64,000 nucleotides of DNA from Panulirus ornatus (taxonomy: Eukaryota; Arthropoda; Malacostraca; Decapoda; Palinuridae). The position numbers were made by a program, and so were the translations under genes. Shown here in pieces: positions 1 through 11,600 of this stretch. The notes beneath the pieces were generated by a model that worked only from the letters and a program-made list of their open reading frames with translations, searched no databases and was not told the origin of the DNA. Each line of letters opens with the position of its first letter. The first letter of the stretch is position 1. Location of the stretch: NCBI RefSeq assembly GCF_036320965.1, contig NC_092231.1:857697-921696 (forward strand). Direction: 5' to 3'.

Positions 1-148
1 GGTATCGCATCTGAGAAATAATTTTGCTCCAGATCATCTTCTTCCAACTCGTTTGTTTATAGTATATTGATTGAATATTTCAAAATCAGACTTTGTGACT
101 ATTGTTTTCAATTGAAACGTATGTTTTTCCGTATTTGTTCCTTGTTTT

Positions 149-150
<2 letters not shown>

Positions 151-199
<49 letters not shown>

Positions 200-214
200 T
201 GTGTGTGTGTTGTG
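151..214. repeat. (GT)n microsatellite
   Basis: This is a nearly perfect GT run of about 64 bp with one TA interruption. The Cys/Val-rich reading frames across it come only from the repeat. Confidence 0.97.
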
Positions 215-364
215 TTCACCTATTTGTTATTCATTATATGCACGTATGGAAGGTGAGCAATACTCATACCGTCCAGCCCCTGTAACACATATATTGGTTC
301 AGCCTTGTTCTAAAAATATTTAAATTCCTTGCACACACTACATTCTCTCTTAATGAATTCCAGC

Positions 365-393
<29 letters not shown>
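365..393. repeat. (GT)n microsatellite
   Basis: A perfect GT run of about 29 bp. Confidence 0.95.
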
Positions 394-396
<3 letters not shown>

Positions 397-503
397 GTTG
401 CTGTTGGCCTCATAGAGTGTGGTAGTCTGTATCGGTGCCGTAGTGTGGTATCATACCTCACTTGTGTAACAAAATAGTGTATCAATTTTTCATGAATAAG
501 TAG

Positions 504-649
504 AGTGAGGACTGGGTGGTGAGGTTCAGTGAGGACTGGGTGGTGAGGTTCAGTGAGGACTGGGTGGTGAGGTTCAGTGAGGACTGGGTGGTGAGGTTCA
601 GTGAGGACTGGGTGGTGAGGTTCAGTGAGGACTGGGTGGTGAGGTTCAG
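504..649. repeat. 24-bp minisatellite, about 6 copies
   Basis: Six near-identical copies of a 24-bp unit containing GTGAGGACTGGGTGGTGAG. The period is a multiple of three, so both strands show repetitive open frames (octapeptides VRFSEDWV on plus, SLNLTTQS on minus). The copies are almost invariant, which suggests recent expansion. I treat it as non-coding. Confidence 0.95.
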
Positions 650-914
650 GCTTGGGAACATTAGATTCGTCGTCTCTTCTTGGGGTAGAAAAAAATAGAA
701 ATATAAAGAATACCTCGGCAAAAGTGGATTGAACTACAACTTTTCCAAACGTCTCCCAACTTTTGTTTTATGAGAGTAAACTCCAGTTGCTGGTGAGGGT
801 TTAATGGAACTTGGTGGGCGTGTTTTAACTCCGTTTTATTTCGTGTGTCACAAGTGAGAGGAGCTTGTGGTTGTTGATCCTAGCCGAGGCTCGGGACCCT
901 CTTTGGTACGATCG
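650..914. other. Unannotated stretch
   Basis: Single-copy-looking sequence. I see no gene, RNA or repeat in it. Confidence 0.5.
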
Positions 915-1090
915 TACATGTTACCTGTATATCATACCTCAGTATTGATATGTTACATGTATATCATACCTCAGTATTGATATATTATCTATCATACGTC
1001 AGCGTTGATATATATCCTGTATTTCTTGCCTCAGTATTGATATATTTCCTGTATTTTCTGTCTGAGGATTGATACCTGTATTTCATATCT
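915..1090. repeat. Degenerate tandem repeat, about 39 bp
   Basis: About four to five diverged copies of a unit containing ATCATACCTCAGTATTGATA alternating with TTACCTGTAT-like sequence. The first two copies are close to identical and later ones drift. Confidence 0.8.
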
Positions 1091-1119
1091 GTGTGTGTAA
1101 ATATAGTTCCTCCCTTCCG

Positions 1120-1460
1120 GGTCTGTGTTCTTTTCCTGTAGTTTATCATGTAACTTTCCTTCCTCCCTGTCATGGAATTTTATCCCACCATGTAACCTCT
1201 TCTCCCCATCATTGAGCCATTTCTCCCCTGTGTGTTACCTTTTATCCCTCCCTCCCTCAGCATGTCAACTTTTTTATCATTCCACCGACCTGTTAACTTT
1301 TGCTCCCAGCTCCAGGAAATAACCCTTGCTCTGTTATGTGACCTTTCCAGCGTGTTAAGTATTATCCCCCGACGTGTACCTTTCCTCTCTAACATCTAAC
1401 CTTTTTCCCCTCCCAACACGTAACCTTCCCCCACACACCATTATGCCCTGGAACCTCCCA
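1120..1460. repeat. Pyrimidine-rich degenerate repeat
   Basis: A C/T-rich stretch in which CATGTAAC-like words recur every 30-40 bp between runs such as CTTCCTCCCT. It looks like an old, decayed minisatellite. No reading frame in it resembles a protein family. Confidence 0.55.
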
Positions 1461-1837
1461 TGCCACTCTCAACGCAGTAATGGCCTCTGTATTTATAATT
1501 CAGAACGGAGGAACCTTCTTTTTAAGGGAGATAGAGTAAAAGACTCGTAGTATGTATCCCGGGACCCTGTGTGAGAGTGATGCTATACCTGTACCAAACC
1601 CAGCAGGTGGTGGTGGTGGTGACAGCCATCATTTAAGCCTCCATGGAGGGGAGGTGTATGTCCCCCACTCCCTCCCTCCATGCGTCCACAACAACAGGTT
1701 CCCAGCCCCTGGACCCTACGTAACAACTTGCAGTTTCATGAAATTTTTACAAGTTTTTTCAGTCCGTCTCCTCGATGTCGTAGATGGCGATAGTTTGTAT
1801 ATTTCTGTCATTGTTGGTGGCCATGATGTTGCTGGGA
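1461..1837. other. Unannotated stretch
   Basis: Contains a short (GGT)n at about 1606-1621. Nothing else was recognised. The 172-residue plus-strand open frame that starts at 1552 runs into mobile-element sequence and has no recognisable domain. Confidence 0.5.
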
Positions 1838-1945
1838 GAGGGAAGGGAGAATACTTCCTACGTATCTCCTGTCTGTCGTACAAGGTGACTAAAAGGAGTA
1901 ATAGAGAGGGCAGGGGATGTGAAAATCCTTTCCTCCTGTATTACT
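1838..1945 (+). mobile_element. Fragment of dispersed SINE-like element 'X'
   Basis: The stretch with TACTTCCTACGTATCTCC, then a GTCGTACAAGG...GACTAAAAGG word and a GGAAATCC-like word, matches the order of words in the longer copy at 7239-7443. It is diverged and stops near 1945, where the tRNA-like SINE sequence begins. The name X is a working label. The match was made by eye. Confidence 0.65.
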
Positions 1946-2092
1946 CCGTGGTGTATCTGTTAGCGTTGCTGACCTTGACGGTTTCACGAGCTCATAGGTT
2001 TGAATCCTGGTTGCGGCATTTGTTTCATAGTCAGTCCAGCTGTTCATCCTCCGAAGAAGTTTGTCGATAAATGGGCACCTGGTTTAGGATAG
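1946..2092 (+). mobile_element. tRNA-related SINE copy (a)
   Basis: The head carries GTTAGCGTTGCTGACC and GGTTTGAATCC, which fit RNA polymerase III A-box and B-box type sequences of a tRNA-derived promoter. The 3' part reads GTCGATAAATGGGCACCTGG followed by TTTAGG, and then a TA microsatellite. Three more copies share this 3' part: minus strand near 25.5 kb, plus strand near 51.3 kb and 53.9 kb. It does not fold as a clean tRNA, so this is a retroposon and not a tRNA gene. Confidence 0.8.
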
Positions 2093-2093
2093 G

Positions 2094-2187
<94 letters not shown>
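2093..2187. repeat. (TA)n microsatellite
   Basis: About 95 bp of TA with one GTA and one AATA break, placed directly at the 3' end of SINE copy (a). Confidence 0.97.
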
Positions 2188-2189
<2 letters not shown>

Positions 2190-3320
2190 ATAATACAGTG
2201 TATAAGATATAACCTTGTTTGGGGCATTGGGTTAGCCGTGCCGTCTGTGATTCTATGAGTATATCGAGAACATTTGGTGAACTCTGGTCTGTCGTGTCCA
2301 GCATCTCTCCAGTTACCTGTCTTAAAGCAAGCTGCAGTGTTCGCACGCCATCTCTGCTGTGGCGGATTTCTTATATCAGTTGAAGCGTTAAGTGTAAAGT
2401 CTGGAAGATAATGCGAACTTTTTGTGTCAGTATTCCCGGATGTAAACCATTGCTTCCTGGAGATTTGATTTTATTAAATTGATCAACTTTTTTTTTTTTT
2501 ACTTACTATAATATTTATGTCTACAACAGTCCGTTATATTTAGTTATATAAAGTTATTCCTATTTTTTTTTTTTTTTTGATAGTATGCACGTTCAGAAAG
2601 TGTGGCAGTACATCATGCTCTTGTTTGTGTGAGGTTGTGCAGTCATCGTGACCTGAGTCCTGCCTCGCTAGGGAACCTCTGGCTGTGCTACAGTTGACCA
2701 TCTTTCACATGTCATGTATTTGAGTCACACTTGTTTATCTGCTTCTCAAAGTGTGTCGTAAATTTTTATTGTCCATATTTAGTTTCTAACATTTTTTCCG
2801 TATCTTGTGTAGACATCTTTCTTTCTTAAAAAACCGCCTGTGTATCATGTAATGTTGTATATGTCTGGAGTCTTCCTTTGTTTTTCTGTTTATGAAATGT
2901 CTTAGAAGTTGATCCTCAGCCATAGTCTGATGATGGTGGCAACCTGCCCATGTTACTCACATCACCAGGTGTGCCAGGTCCTCACCATCACTGATGATAT
3001 AGCGAATGTATTGAATTTTGATCAGACTTGATGTGGTATAAATCAGCGTTGGTCTCTAGATGAAACCGAGTCTTTTCTGTTCCTGTACGTGAAACATGAA
3101 TTGTAGCTGGTCCATCATTTGGTGTAATGATTCCTGTTGTATCTTTTATCAAATGTAGAGACTTACTCGTGACGTCACCTGTAGTATGGTGTGACGATGT
3201 GGTCTGCATGCGCAATCGTTCGTTTGTTCAAAAGTAAACCGAGTTCTGGTGTCAAAAAACTTGCCATTTTATTTTGTGTTGCTTGTCATGGTTGAAATAA
3301 ACTATCGATATAATACATAC
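2188..3320. other. Unannotated stretch
   Basis: A/T-rich sequence with two short T runs near 2490 and 2565. No gene, RNA or repeat family was recognised. Confidence 0.5.
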
Positions 3321-3659
3321 CGTTGGAGCCTGTTTGTACATGTGTACGTATATCCATACGTGATGCATACAGTTGGAGCCTGTTTGTACATGTGGACGTA
3401 TATCCATACGTGATGCATACAGTTGGAGCCTGTTTGTACATGTGGACGTATATCCATACGTGATGCATACAGTTGGAGCCTGTTTGTACATGTGGACGTA
3501 TATCCATACGTGATGCATACAGTTGGAGCCTGTTTGTACATGTGGACGTATATCCATACGTGATGCATACAGTTGGAGCCTGTTTGTACATGTGGACGTA
3601 TATCCATACGTGATGCATACAGTTGGAGCCTGTTTGTACATGTGGACGTATATCCATAC
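3321..3659. repeat. 50-bp minisatellite, about 7 copies
   Basis: Seven head-to-tail copies at exactly 50-bp spacing, each beginning GTTGGAGCCTGTTTGTACAT and ending TGATGCATACA. The copies are nearly identical; only the first and last differ by a few bases. Because 50 is not a multiple of three, three units make one 150-bp frame cycle. The minus strand has no stop in any frame, which gives three overlapping open frames of about 120 residues. They are a by-product of the array. Confidence 0.97.
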
Positions 3660-4095
3660 ATAATTTCCAAAATTTAATTTCTTGTCAATAACTTTCCTGG
3701 ATCTTGTTGGATTTTAATCAAACTTTGTGAGATAACTTTTGTTATCAGTAGTTGGCTCAGGGTCGAAGATGGAGTCCCCTGTATGGGTGACCTCAACCTT
3801 CTAGTCAGTGCTGCTAAATCATGTCAGATTCGGATTTAGCTTCGTGAAGCTGATCATTTCAATGATCCTTATCTCGAACGAGTTTTTATATACGACCTGA
3901 ACTTTAGTTTTCGAATCAGTGGCATCGCTTTTTTGATCAGTCGCTGCTTGATTATCTGTCACTGTTGATCCGGATCACAGGGATGAAGATGGGGTTGACT
4001 TGCACATTCACAGCTATAAAAACATACGTACAGTCGCGGGTAATAGTCATGGGTTATACTCCTGGTCGAAGGTAAACTGACGTATCTTTCTCGAT

Positions 4096-4100
<5 letters not shown>
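3660..4100. other. Unannotated stretch
   Basis: No gene or repeat was recognised. Confidence 0.5.

Positions 4101-4169
<69 letters not shown>
4101..4169. repeat. (GA)n microsatellite
   Basis: A perfect GA run of about 69 bp. Confidence 0.97.
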
Positions 4170-4171
<2 letters not shown>

Positions 4172-4559
4172 ACAGCTTCGACCAGGCCGTATTCCGTGGT
4201 CTCTAGCATGACTCAGGAGTTTTTTGGGACTAAAACAACCTTGACTGGAGCGTATCAATGACGTGGCCAAGTTGTGTTGGATTTTGGTACAATTGTGAGA
4301 TTATTCGCTCAGTCGATCCTTAACAAAAGTTAGAAGATGTAACCTGACAGTGGAGCCTTTCTCTGTGTGCACGTTCTCTTGGCTAGCTTTGCCAGACAGT
4401 GTTGTCGTGGTTGGCTGTGCCAGACAATACTGCCTCACATGCACGGATATTAAGATCAGTCTTGTCATCAGTCATGGACTCAGGTTTGAAGGTGGAAGGA
4501 AATGATAGCATTTCTGTACGTTTATCGTGTATGTTCACTGCTGGCTGTGGTAGATGATG
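4170..4559. other. Unannotated stretch
   Basis: Holds only a weak local duplication of the word TGCCAGACA near 4390-4430. Nothing else was seen. Confidence 0.45.
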
Positions 4560-4850
4560 GTCAAGCTTGCCATGACGCAGGTTTTTGGTGAGATGGTATG
4601 GTGGGGTGTGCTTATGTGATGAGGTTGTTTGTCATTAGATGCTGATCGTGTGATGGGATATGTTTGTCTTGTGTTAGGGTATACTTGTAATGTGATGGAA
4701 CATGTAGATAGTGTGATGCTTAATATTTAATGGGATATGCTTTTCGTTTAATGGGGTATGATGGCCATTTGATGGGGTATACTTATCATGTGACGAGTAT
4801 GTTCATGTGATGGCATATACTAGTCATGTGACAAGGTATATTGATGATCT
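4560..4850. repeat. Degenerate tandem repeat, about 25 bp
   Basis: Words such as GGGGTATACTTATCATGTGA recur with much divergence about every 24-27 bp. This is an old, decayed minisatellite. Confidence 0.65.
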
Positions 4851-4914
4851 AACAACTCCTCCGTCTCTATTGTGAAATGCGGTTGTTTAATCTTCGCATT
4901 TATAGCACCAGTAA

Positions 4915-5040
4915 TGACACTAGCATGATCGTAACAGTACCCCTCAGAGACGGTACGACACTTGATCACGACGGTAAAACACTTGGATATGATGTCTTCG
5001 GTCTTTGACCTGACTGTAATAGGTAAGGTCAGAGGAGGAC
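4915..5040 (+). repeat. 'ACGGTACGAC' dispersed repeat, copy 1
   Basis: Contains GACGGTACGACACTTGATCA and ACGACGGTAAAACACTTG in tandem at 21-bp spacing, then a TATGATG...GTCTTTGACCTGAC flank and AGGTAAGGTCAG. The tandem core followed by a GACCT-rich flank recurs elsewhere in this window. Function unknown. Confidence 0.75.
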
Positions 5041-5585
5041 AACCCATCATATCCAAGATGTGTTCAAGTAATAGATGTATATAACAAGGTACACCAGCAC
5101 TTGAAGAAGTACGGTGTTATCGGATGAGTTAAGATTACGTTACCCTAACGTAAGCCCCAGGATAACAAATTAAGATATGGTTAAACCAGTTTAGTACCAA
5201 GATAACATGTTGATATGCAGTTATTACCATGGTAGTCCCAGGGTAATTAACAGTAACACGCTCTCTGTTTCGTGCTTCTCAAAAAGTTCAACTTTTACAA
5301 CTCCAGGATTTAATTCCAAAATATTCCAGCAGTTTAGCTAGAGGTTGTTTCCTTATAGTTAGAAGTTATTTAACGCATGGAAATTGAATACCAGAATTTA
5401 AGGTGTTTTATTTCCACGTTAAAGGCCATAAACACACGAAATATTTGTGTTATGTTAAAGGGGTTAATTTATTTAAAGCATATTTAACATTAGCATGTGT
5501 GATGACAGAAGACATAATGCTTCCTTAACTCTTTCCTTTTCTTTACGTTACGTTTAACATTTACGTCTCGTGCTTGTATAATGAA
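5041..5585. other. Unannotated A/T-rich stretch
   Basis: A/T-rich single-copy-looking sequence without recognisable features. Confidence 0.5.
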
Positions 5586-5712
5586 AACGACGGCACGACC
5601 CTTGATCACGCTAGTACGATAAGCATAACGGTACGACCCTTGAGCACCACGGTACGACCTCTAAGAACGACTATACGGCCCGTGGATACATTGGCCCCGA
5701 CCTTATCTGACA
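5586..5712 (+). repeat. 'ACGGTACGAC' dispersed repeat, copy 2
   Basis: About four diverged 21-bp units, including ACGGCACGACCCTTGATCAC, AACGGTACGACCCTTGAGCA and CACGGTACGACC, followed by CCGACCTTATCTGAC as flank. Confidence 0.8.
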
Positions 5713-6329
5713 GTTAAGTTTCAGACTCAAGTTCAGACCATCATACCCCTCCTCTCCCCACAAAGAAATTGTTTTCCCACGCACCATTTTCTGTTGACCT
5801 CTACATCAGATGAAGGAGAGATTTTGAGGAAATATGACTGACCAAACATATGGTAATTGCCGTTGTATCTCTGATGTTTTGATAACGAGATATAATCGTT
5901 TTGTAATTGAATGAATCATAGTGTGAAGAATTTTTCTGGGTAGGTTAAAGCTACATTTGGTTCCAGTGTGAGGAAACTGATTAATGTCTCCCTATTTGTA
6001 ATAGGCCATCCAGCTGCTGTATTGACGAATCGTAATTAGCGGGGAATTATAATCAGATTTGCCCCAAATGACCAGCTGTAGGAAATAAGTGGGTTTTGTC
6101 TCCATCATTATAGTGTCCTCCTTACTAGTTTGGCTGGAAGTCCACATATAAATGATTGATGTTTGGACTTTTTTTTTCTATATTCGTTGATGTATTTATG
6201 CAGTTATATGTCCGTGTCTTTGCGTGTTTCTGTCCGTTTCCGTGTGTCTGTTTTTTTGTGAATGTTTGTTATGACATATATTCAATTTCATGTGACCAAT
6301 CATTACCTTATCCATCACTGTGGTTTAGT
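5713..6329. other. Unannotated stretch
   Basis: No feature was recognised. Confidence 0.5.
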
Positions 6330-6665
6330 AGATGATCTACCCCCACAGCTGGGTCAGGCACCTTACCTTACGTATACCTTACGATGGTTTTGGGAGGTCT
6401 TCTACCCCAACAGCTGGGTCTGGCACCTTACCTTACCTTACCTTACGTATACCTTACGATGGTTTGGGAGGTCTTCTACCCCCACAGCTGGGTCTGGCAC
6501 CTTACCTTACGTATACCTTACGATGGTTTGGGAGGTCTTCTACCCCAACAGCTGGGTCTGGCACCTCACCTTACGGATACCTTACGATGGTTTGAGAAGT
6601 CTTCTACCCCCACAGCTGGGTCTGGCACCTTACTTTTCCTTATATTTACTTTACGATGATTTCGG
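6330..6665. repeat. 64-bp minisatellite, 5 copies
   Basis: Five copies of a unit with CAGCTGGGTCTGGCACCTTA and ACGATGGTTTGGGAGGTCTT, spaced 63-75 bp. The longer spacing comes from extra CCTTA pentamers in one copy. All plus-strand frames across it are repetitive, which explains the 147-residue open frame starting at 6262. Confidence 0.92.
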
Positions 6666-7238
6666 GGGCCTTGTACCCTCACCGGTTGGTGTCCCAGCAA
6701 GTTGATGCTTTGTTCCTCTACTAATTCCTGGCTGGTGGAGGTCGAGGCCCGTATGCCTTCGTAACCACAACATCCTGGCTGCCCTGGTGCTCTTACAGAT
6801 GCTTATGAAGGCCCGTTTTCTTTTGATACCTTCCCCGTACAGTCCATAATGTAAGCAAACATAAATGATGGAATTTTAAACAGTCGTTGTCCACAGAGGA
6901 AGACCGTTACATAGACACAGCTGAGGTTGCTCTACAGGTCAAAGTTTGAGATGTATGTTATATTGAGGAACAGAGGTAGGGGCCTCACCACCAGCTGTTG
7001 CTTTGGAAAGATTAGACAACTGCATTGGACAGATGAGAGAACTACTTCGGATACACTCATGAATCGCATAAGCATTTACTGGACAAGATGCAAGAAAAAG
7101 CTGCAAATGTTTTAGGGATAGTGTTAAGAAGCAATGATTGATGGAATTCTGTAGAAGACGATAGACTTGACAACCGACCATCAATAACGATTTTAGAACA
7201 ATAGATAGTGTTTAACGAATATGAATTAATTTGGGGGG
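6666..7238. other. Unannotated stretch
   Basis: No feature was recognised. Overlapping open frames on both strands near 6930-7350 show no family resemblance. Confidence 0.45.
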
Positions 7239-7443
7239 GGATAGGGGAGAAATAATACCTCGCACGTATTCCCTGCGTGTCGTAAAAGGCGGCTAAAAGG
7301 GGAGGGAGCGAGGGGCTGGAAATCATCCCCTTCAGTTTGTACTTGTCCAAAAGAAGGAACAGAGAAGGAGGCTAAGTGAGGATTTTCCCTTTCAAGCTCA
7401 GTCCTCTGTTTTTAACGCTACCTCGCTAACGCGGGAAATGGAA
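7239..7443 (+). mobile_element. SINE-like element 'X', long copy
   Basis: Starts near a G run, continues through CACGTATTCCCTGCGTGTCG, AAAAGGCGGCTAAAAGG, CCAAAAGAAGGAACAGAGAA and CAGTCCTCTGTTTTTAACG, and ends CGCTACCTCGCTAACGCGGG before an A/T-rich tail and a TA microsatellite. No open frame spans it, so it is probably non-autonomous. Its last 20 bases nearly match the 3' end of the RTE-like LINE at 29331-29350. I know this type of sequence from decapod genomes, but the assignment is from memory. Confidence 0.75.
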
Positions 7444-7468
7444 AATATGTATGAAAAACTATATCAAT

Positions 7469-7471
<3 letters not shown>

Positions 7472-7543
<72 letters not shown>
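7472..7543. repeat. (TA)n microsatellite
   Basis: A perfect TA run of about 70 bp at the 3' tail of element X. Confidence 0.97.
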
Positions 7544-7546
<3 letters not shown>

Positions 7547-7589
7547 ATGATAATAACTGGGATTCTAAAGTACAGTGAGCTGTTATATA

Positions 7590-8640
7590 TTTAGTCTTCT
7601 GTAAAGCCTTCGAAAAAGTACAAAATAAAGAATTGTGTAATTAAGGTTTATGGTATTGGAGTCAGATATGAGTGTGGTTAGAGGACTGACTCTTAGATGC
7701 GAAACAAGTTGTATAGAACAGGAGCTTATCCCGCTGGTCTTATGTGACGAGCGGAGTACCACAAGGCTCGGTCCTGGGAACCTTACTTATCATCATATGC
7801 ATCACTGACCTGAACTCGGGTCTTACTAGGAGGGTCTGGAAACTTTCCGACGACACAAAATTCGGATATGTCGCTCAGGTAAATGACACCTACCCAAAGA
7901 TTCAAGGGGATTCAGCGAAACCAATGGAGTGGTCAGAGACGTTGGTAATGGATCTATATGCAAGCAAATGGCAGATAATACACTTTGGTGCAAGAGGTAT
8001 AGATTTCGAGAACGAAATACTTAGCAGGCCATCATTAGAAGTGAAAAAAGAAAAAGACCTTTGAAAAGATCTTGTTACGACATGATATACAGGTAATGAT
8101 GCCTAACTTCATCGAGTAAATCCATCAAGATACTATAGAATGGTCACAATACCTACCTTTTATGACGCCCTGGTCAGACCTAATTTGGAATGCCGTGTTC
8201 AGTTCTATTCATCAGACGTGATGAAAAATTAAGAAAAACTAGAATGAATTCAAAGAAGAGCAACCAAACTAATCCCGTCTCTTTGAGATAGATTTTGTAA
8301 GGAAAGACTCGGCAGAATCCAGACTATCTAACAAAAGTTTTCAAAATACTGAACAATTTCGACAACAGAACATCCAGAAAATTCTTTTCTTTTTAGACAA
8401 ATTCAGTGACCAGAAATACCAGTTTGAAGATTAAAGGATGGAGTTGTAATTGCAATGTGAGCAAAATGTTTTTCAGTTGTAGAGTTGCAGAACATTGGAA
8501 TACACTGCCTCCAGGGGTGATAGGTGAAAATACTGTCAATACCTTCACGTCAAATACTATCAATAACTAAATATCTTCGCATGGGCGCAAGACTAATACT
8601 TCGCTGACATATTATCAGCAAATGATCTTGCTTCAGGAAG
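7590..8640 (+). mobile_element. Decayed non-LTR retrotransposon (CR1/Jockey-type) reverse transcriptase
   Basis: Conceptual translation with several frame changes gives the ordered landmarks of a LINE reverse transcriptase. They are FCKAFEKVQNKELC (palm motif region), WIEDWL-type sequence, TSGVPQGSVLGTLL, a KLSDDTKFGYV catalytic box and KEKDL. They are followed by ALVRPNLECRVQFYSS, QRRATKLIPSL and TKVFKILNNFDN. The longest uninterrupted frame is about 106 residues (7744-8064). Stops and frameshifts elsewhere show the copy is dead. No endonuclease domain was seen upstream, so it is probably 5'-truncated. The box still has DD, with A changed to S before it. The clade is uncertain. Confidence 0.88.
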
Positions 8641-11600
8641 AGATATTCAAAAATGTTTTTCTTTCTCAGAATCCATCGTCAGTGTTGCAGTTTCTAAAAG
8701 TTCGGGGGAACTTTTCCCGTCTCAGTTTCCTATGAAATATCCATGACAGTATGATGCTGGTCTGCATCTTTCTTTCCTGCCGTCTGCTGCACCGGCATAA
8801 AAGGTGATGGGAAGATGTCTTCTGCTTTATCATGTTTTTTCCCCAGTTTACATTAAGTCCGCAGATAACCTCATCTTGAATCATTAGGTCTCCTGTAATT
8901 TGTGTCTCCTCTGTACTCCTGTGTACTCCACGTACTTGCGACTTTTGGTAACCTTCATGATTCCTGGCGCTTTGTGAAGTTTCTACTATTGATACCTGTC
9001 TTTTGACCAATCCTGACCCTTGACCCCAGGTAATCTCTCATTTCTTTGTAAACTCTTTTACCTCCAACTTGGCCTCCACATCTGTTCCTCGCCAGTGGTG
9101 AATTCAGTGAGCCTTAACATCCGTAGTGCCAGACGTCCGGAAACCTCTGCTCACCCGTGACAATGGAATTCTCATGACTGACTGTCAGTAACCTGCTGTG
9201 ACCTCGCTGATAGTTGTTGGCTGCCTCTGGCCCCCATGACCGTACATATAGTTACCCATGTATCATAGTATCACCATCATCTTGATTTTTAGTGACCCTC
9301 GACCCACAGTCTAAGACTTTCCATATGATCCTTAATCTATTATCAACATTTATCTTGTGACCGTTGGCACCTGACCTGTATGGTACATGTGTTTACCGAT
9401 GATGATGGTCATATCTCAGGCTCGCTCCTCACATTACCACCATCACCACACAACCAGCCTCCTGCACTTACTAAAAGCCAACCTTTATGAAGAGGGGTTG
9501 TGGCGAGGACCCATAGAGCAGTATTGGTGCTATGAGGGTTGTATGTCTGAGGTATGGACAGTGTAGTTTAACATTTTGTTCTGACATTTTTATATGGAAA
9601 GTTTCAACATCACAGTAATGTTTAATTCATGCACCAGATCAGTGGTTTTCTGGACATTTTGTTTATCGTAATCTTTTTTTAACAACGCAGCTTGTTTATT
9701 TATGATAGTGTCGACGTTATGATATACATTAATTCTACAGTAAATCTTACCTTCCGTTTTTAGTTTCTTCACTGAAACAACACCAGCATCAGGCCGGCCT
9801 TGAGTACTACACACCAGACCCTTAGCGTCAGACGCCTCTAGTTTTACAGACCTGACCCGTAGCTCATGTCCGCCGCTGATTCATACAGTTCAACTTTTTA
9901 TGCACGAGGAAAGTCACGAGAATATCTGAGTAACACAATGATGGGATGGCGTGTGGACGGTGGAGGTTTTGTTATAGGCAGTGCGTTCTTGTGTTGCCTG
10001 CCGGCAGTTGTGTTGCGAACGGTGAGTGTTGGCGGTACTGTTACCATACTCCCTGTATTGATCCACACGAGTGATCCTTGTGTTGTAGTCCAGCCGGAAC
10101 ATTAGCGACAGCGGCGAGGATACTGTTTATTTTGCTTAATGTACAGTTCATGCATGCTACTGGTTACCAGCTGTGAGCCCCGAGCCCCACCGCTGCCCTT
10201 GAGGAGGCTGGGGAGTCGTGGGGCTGGGGGAGGCGGGAGACTATGTACACATACCAGTGTTCAAAATGAACATCGGAGTCGATACTTCATTCCCACACGA
10301 GCTGTGTCTTTGAGGAGCTATATCCCGCGTCGTGTGCATCTTGCCAGTATTGTACCGAGGAGGCACGTCCGTCAGTATCCTAACTGAGGCGTGTGAGAGG
10401 CTCCTTCACCCCAGCTCACACGTGTACTCCGTGTCCAAGCCTCACCAGCACTTCGGAATGCCAGTCCGAGTATTATTTTTTCCCATGTAAACGGGAGACC
10501 AAAGTATCATCCACAGAGGCGCCGCTTACTGGACGTCATGGGAGGAATTACTAAGTGCTCTCCTTAACGGAGCGTCCGTCCAGCTGGCTGGCTGGGGAGC
10601 TTTATGGTCCTCTACTGTAGTGCTACTGTTGCCCCTTGTGTTCTTCATACAAGGTCCTCGCGTTATTGCATCGGAGAAACAGCAACAACAAAAAAAAAAC
10701 TTGATTCCTTTTCCCTGGTATATTGTTTAGCGCAATAACGGGTTTGTTGTTCACACTGGAAAGTTGACTGTTGGAATTAAATCACTGGTGATGAAAATGA
10801 TGATATTTGGGAATTTTATCCAATTTCTAGATTCCGAAAATTGGGTTGTAAAGTGTGTGGAGGGTGCCAGCTAATGGGGAAGGGGTGAAGATACAAGGGT
10901 AGGCTATAATGTGACGAGTATCTACCTACCTACCTGCCTACCTACGAGTATTCTACGATGAAATGCTGCCAAGAGGCAGAGCTAACGCGTATCGCTCACC
11001 GTGTGAGAGAGTGCAGGAGGGGGATGTACAGCAAGGGCCAGGAGAGGAGAAAAACCACGTTGTAAATAAAGGAACGTCAGCGAGACAAAGCCAGGGTGAA
11101 TAATGGATTGTTTAGTGACAAACTGGCAACGTGTAGCAACCCGCCGCCCCACCCCGTCATGGTTCCCTCCCTCCCTCCTCTGTTATCCCTTCCTCCCTAC
11201 TGCACTCTCCTTCCTACCCTCTGTATTCTCCTTACCTCCCTTGCGCCTCCCCGTTACCCTCTCTCTCCCTCCCTTCTTCTCTTCCTATTTAATTAATATT
11301 TTATCTGTACCACAAAAGAGATTTTACCTTCTGGACACAGATACCGTCCTCCTGCAGATGACCTCGTCATGTACCATCGTGGCTCCCGTTATATGTTCTT
11401 TCCAGGTCCCTCTCACCATCCACTGTCCCTGAGGTTCCCAATATTCCTTACCTTCTCCATCATGCCCAATATCCACTTATCCTCCAACCTTCCATTCCCA
11501 CCATTCCTTCTTAACCCCCCCTCCCTCTCTGCCCTCCCTCGTTGTTCCCAATCCCTGTTCCTCTCTTTTTCCTCCCCTATACTCCCTGCTACCTTTCCTC

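Noticed and set aside
1946..2060. tRNA gene
   Set aside because: A-box and B-box-like words are present, but stems do not pair and the same sequence recurs with a SINE 3' part.
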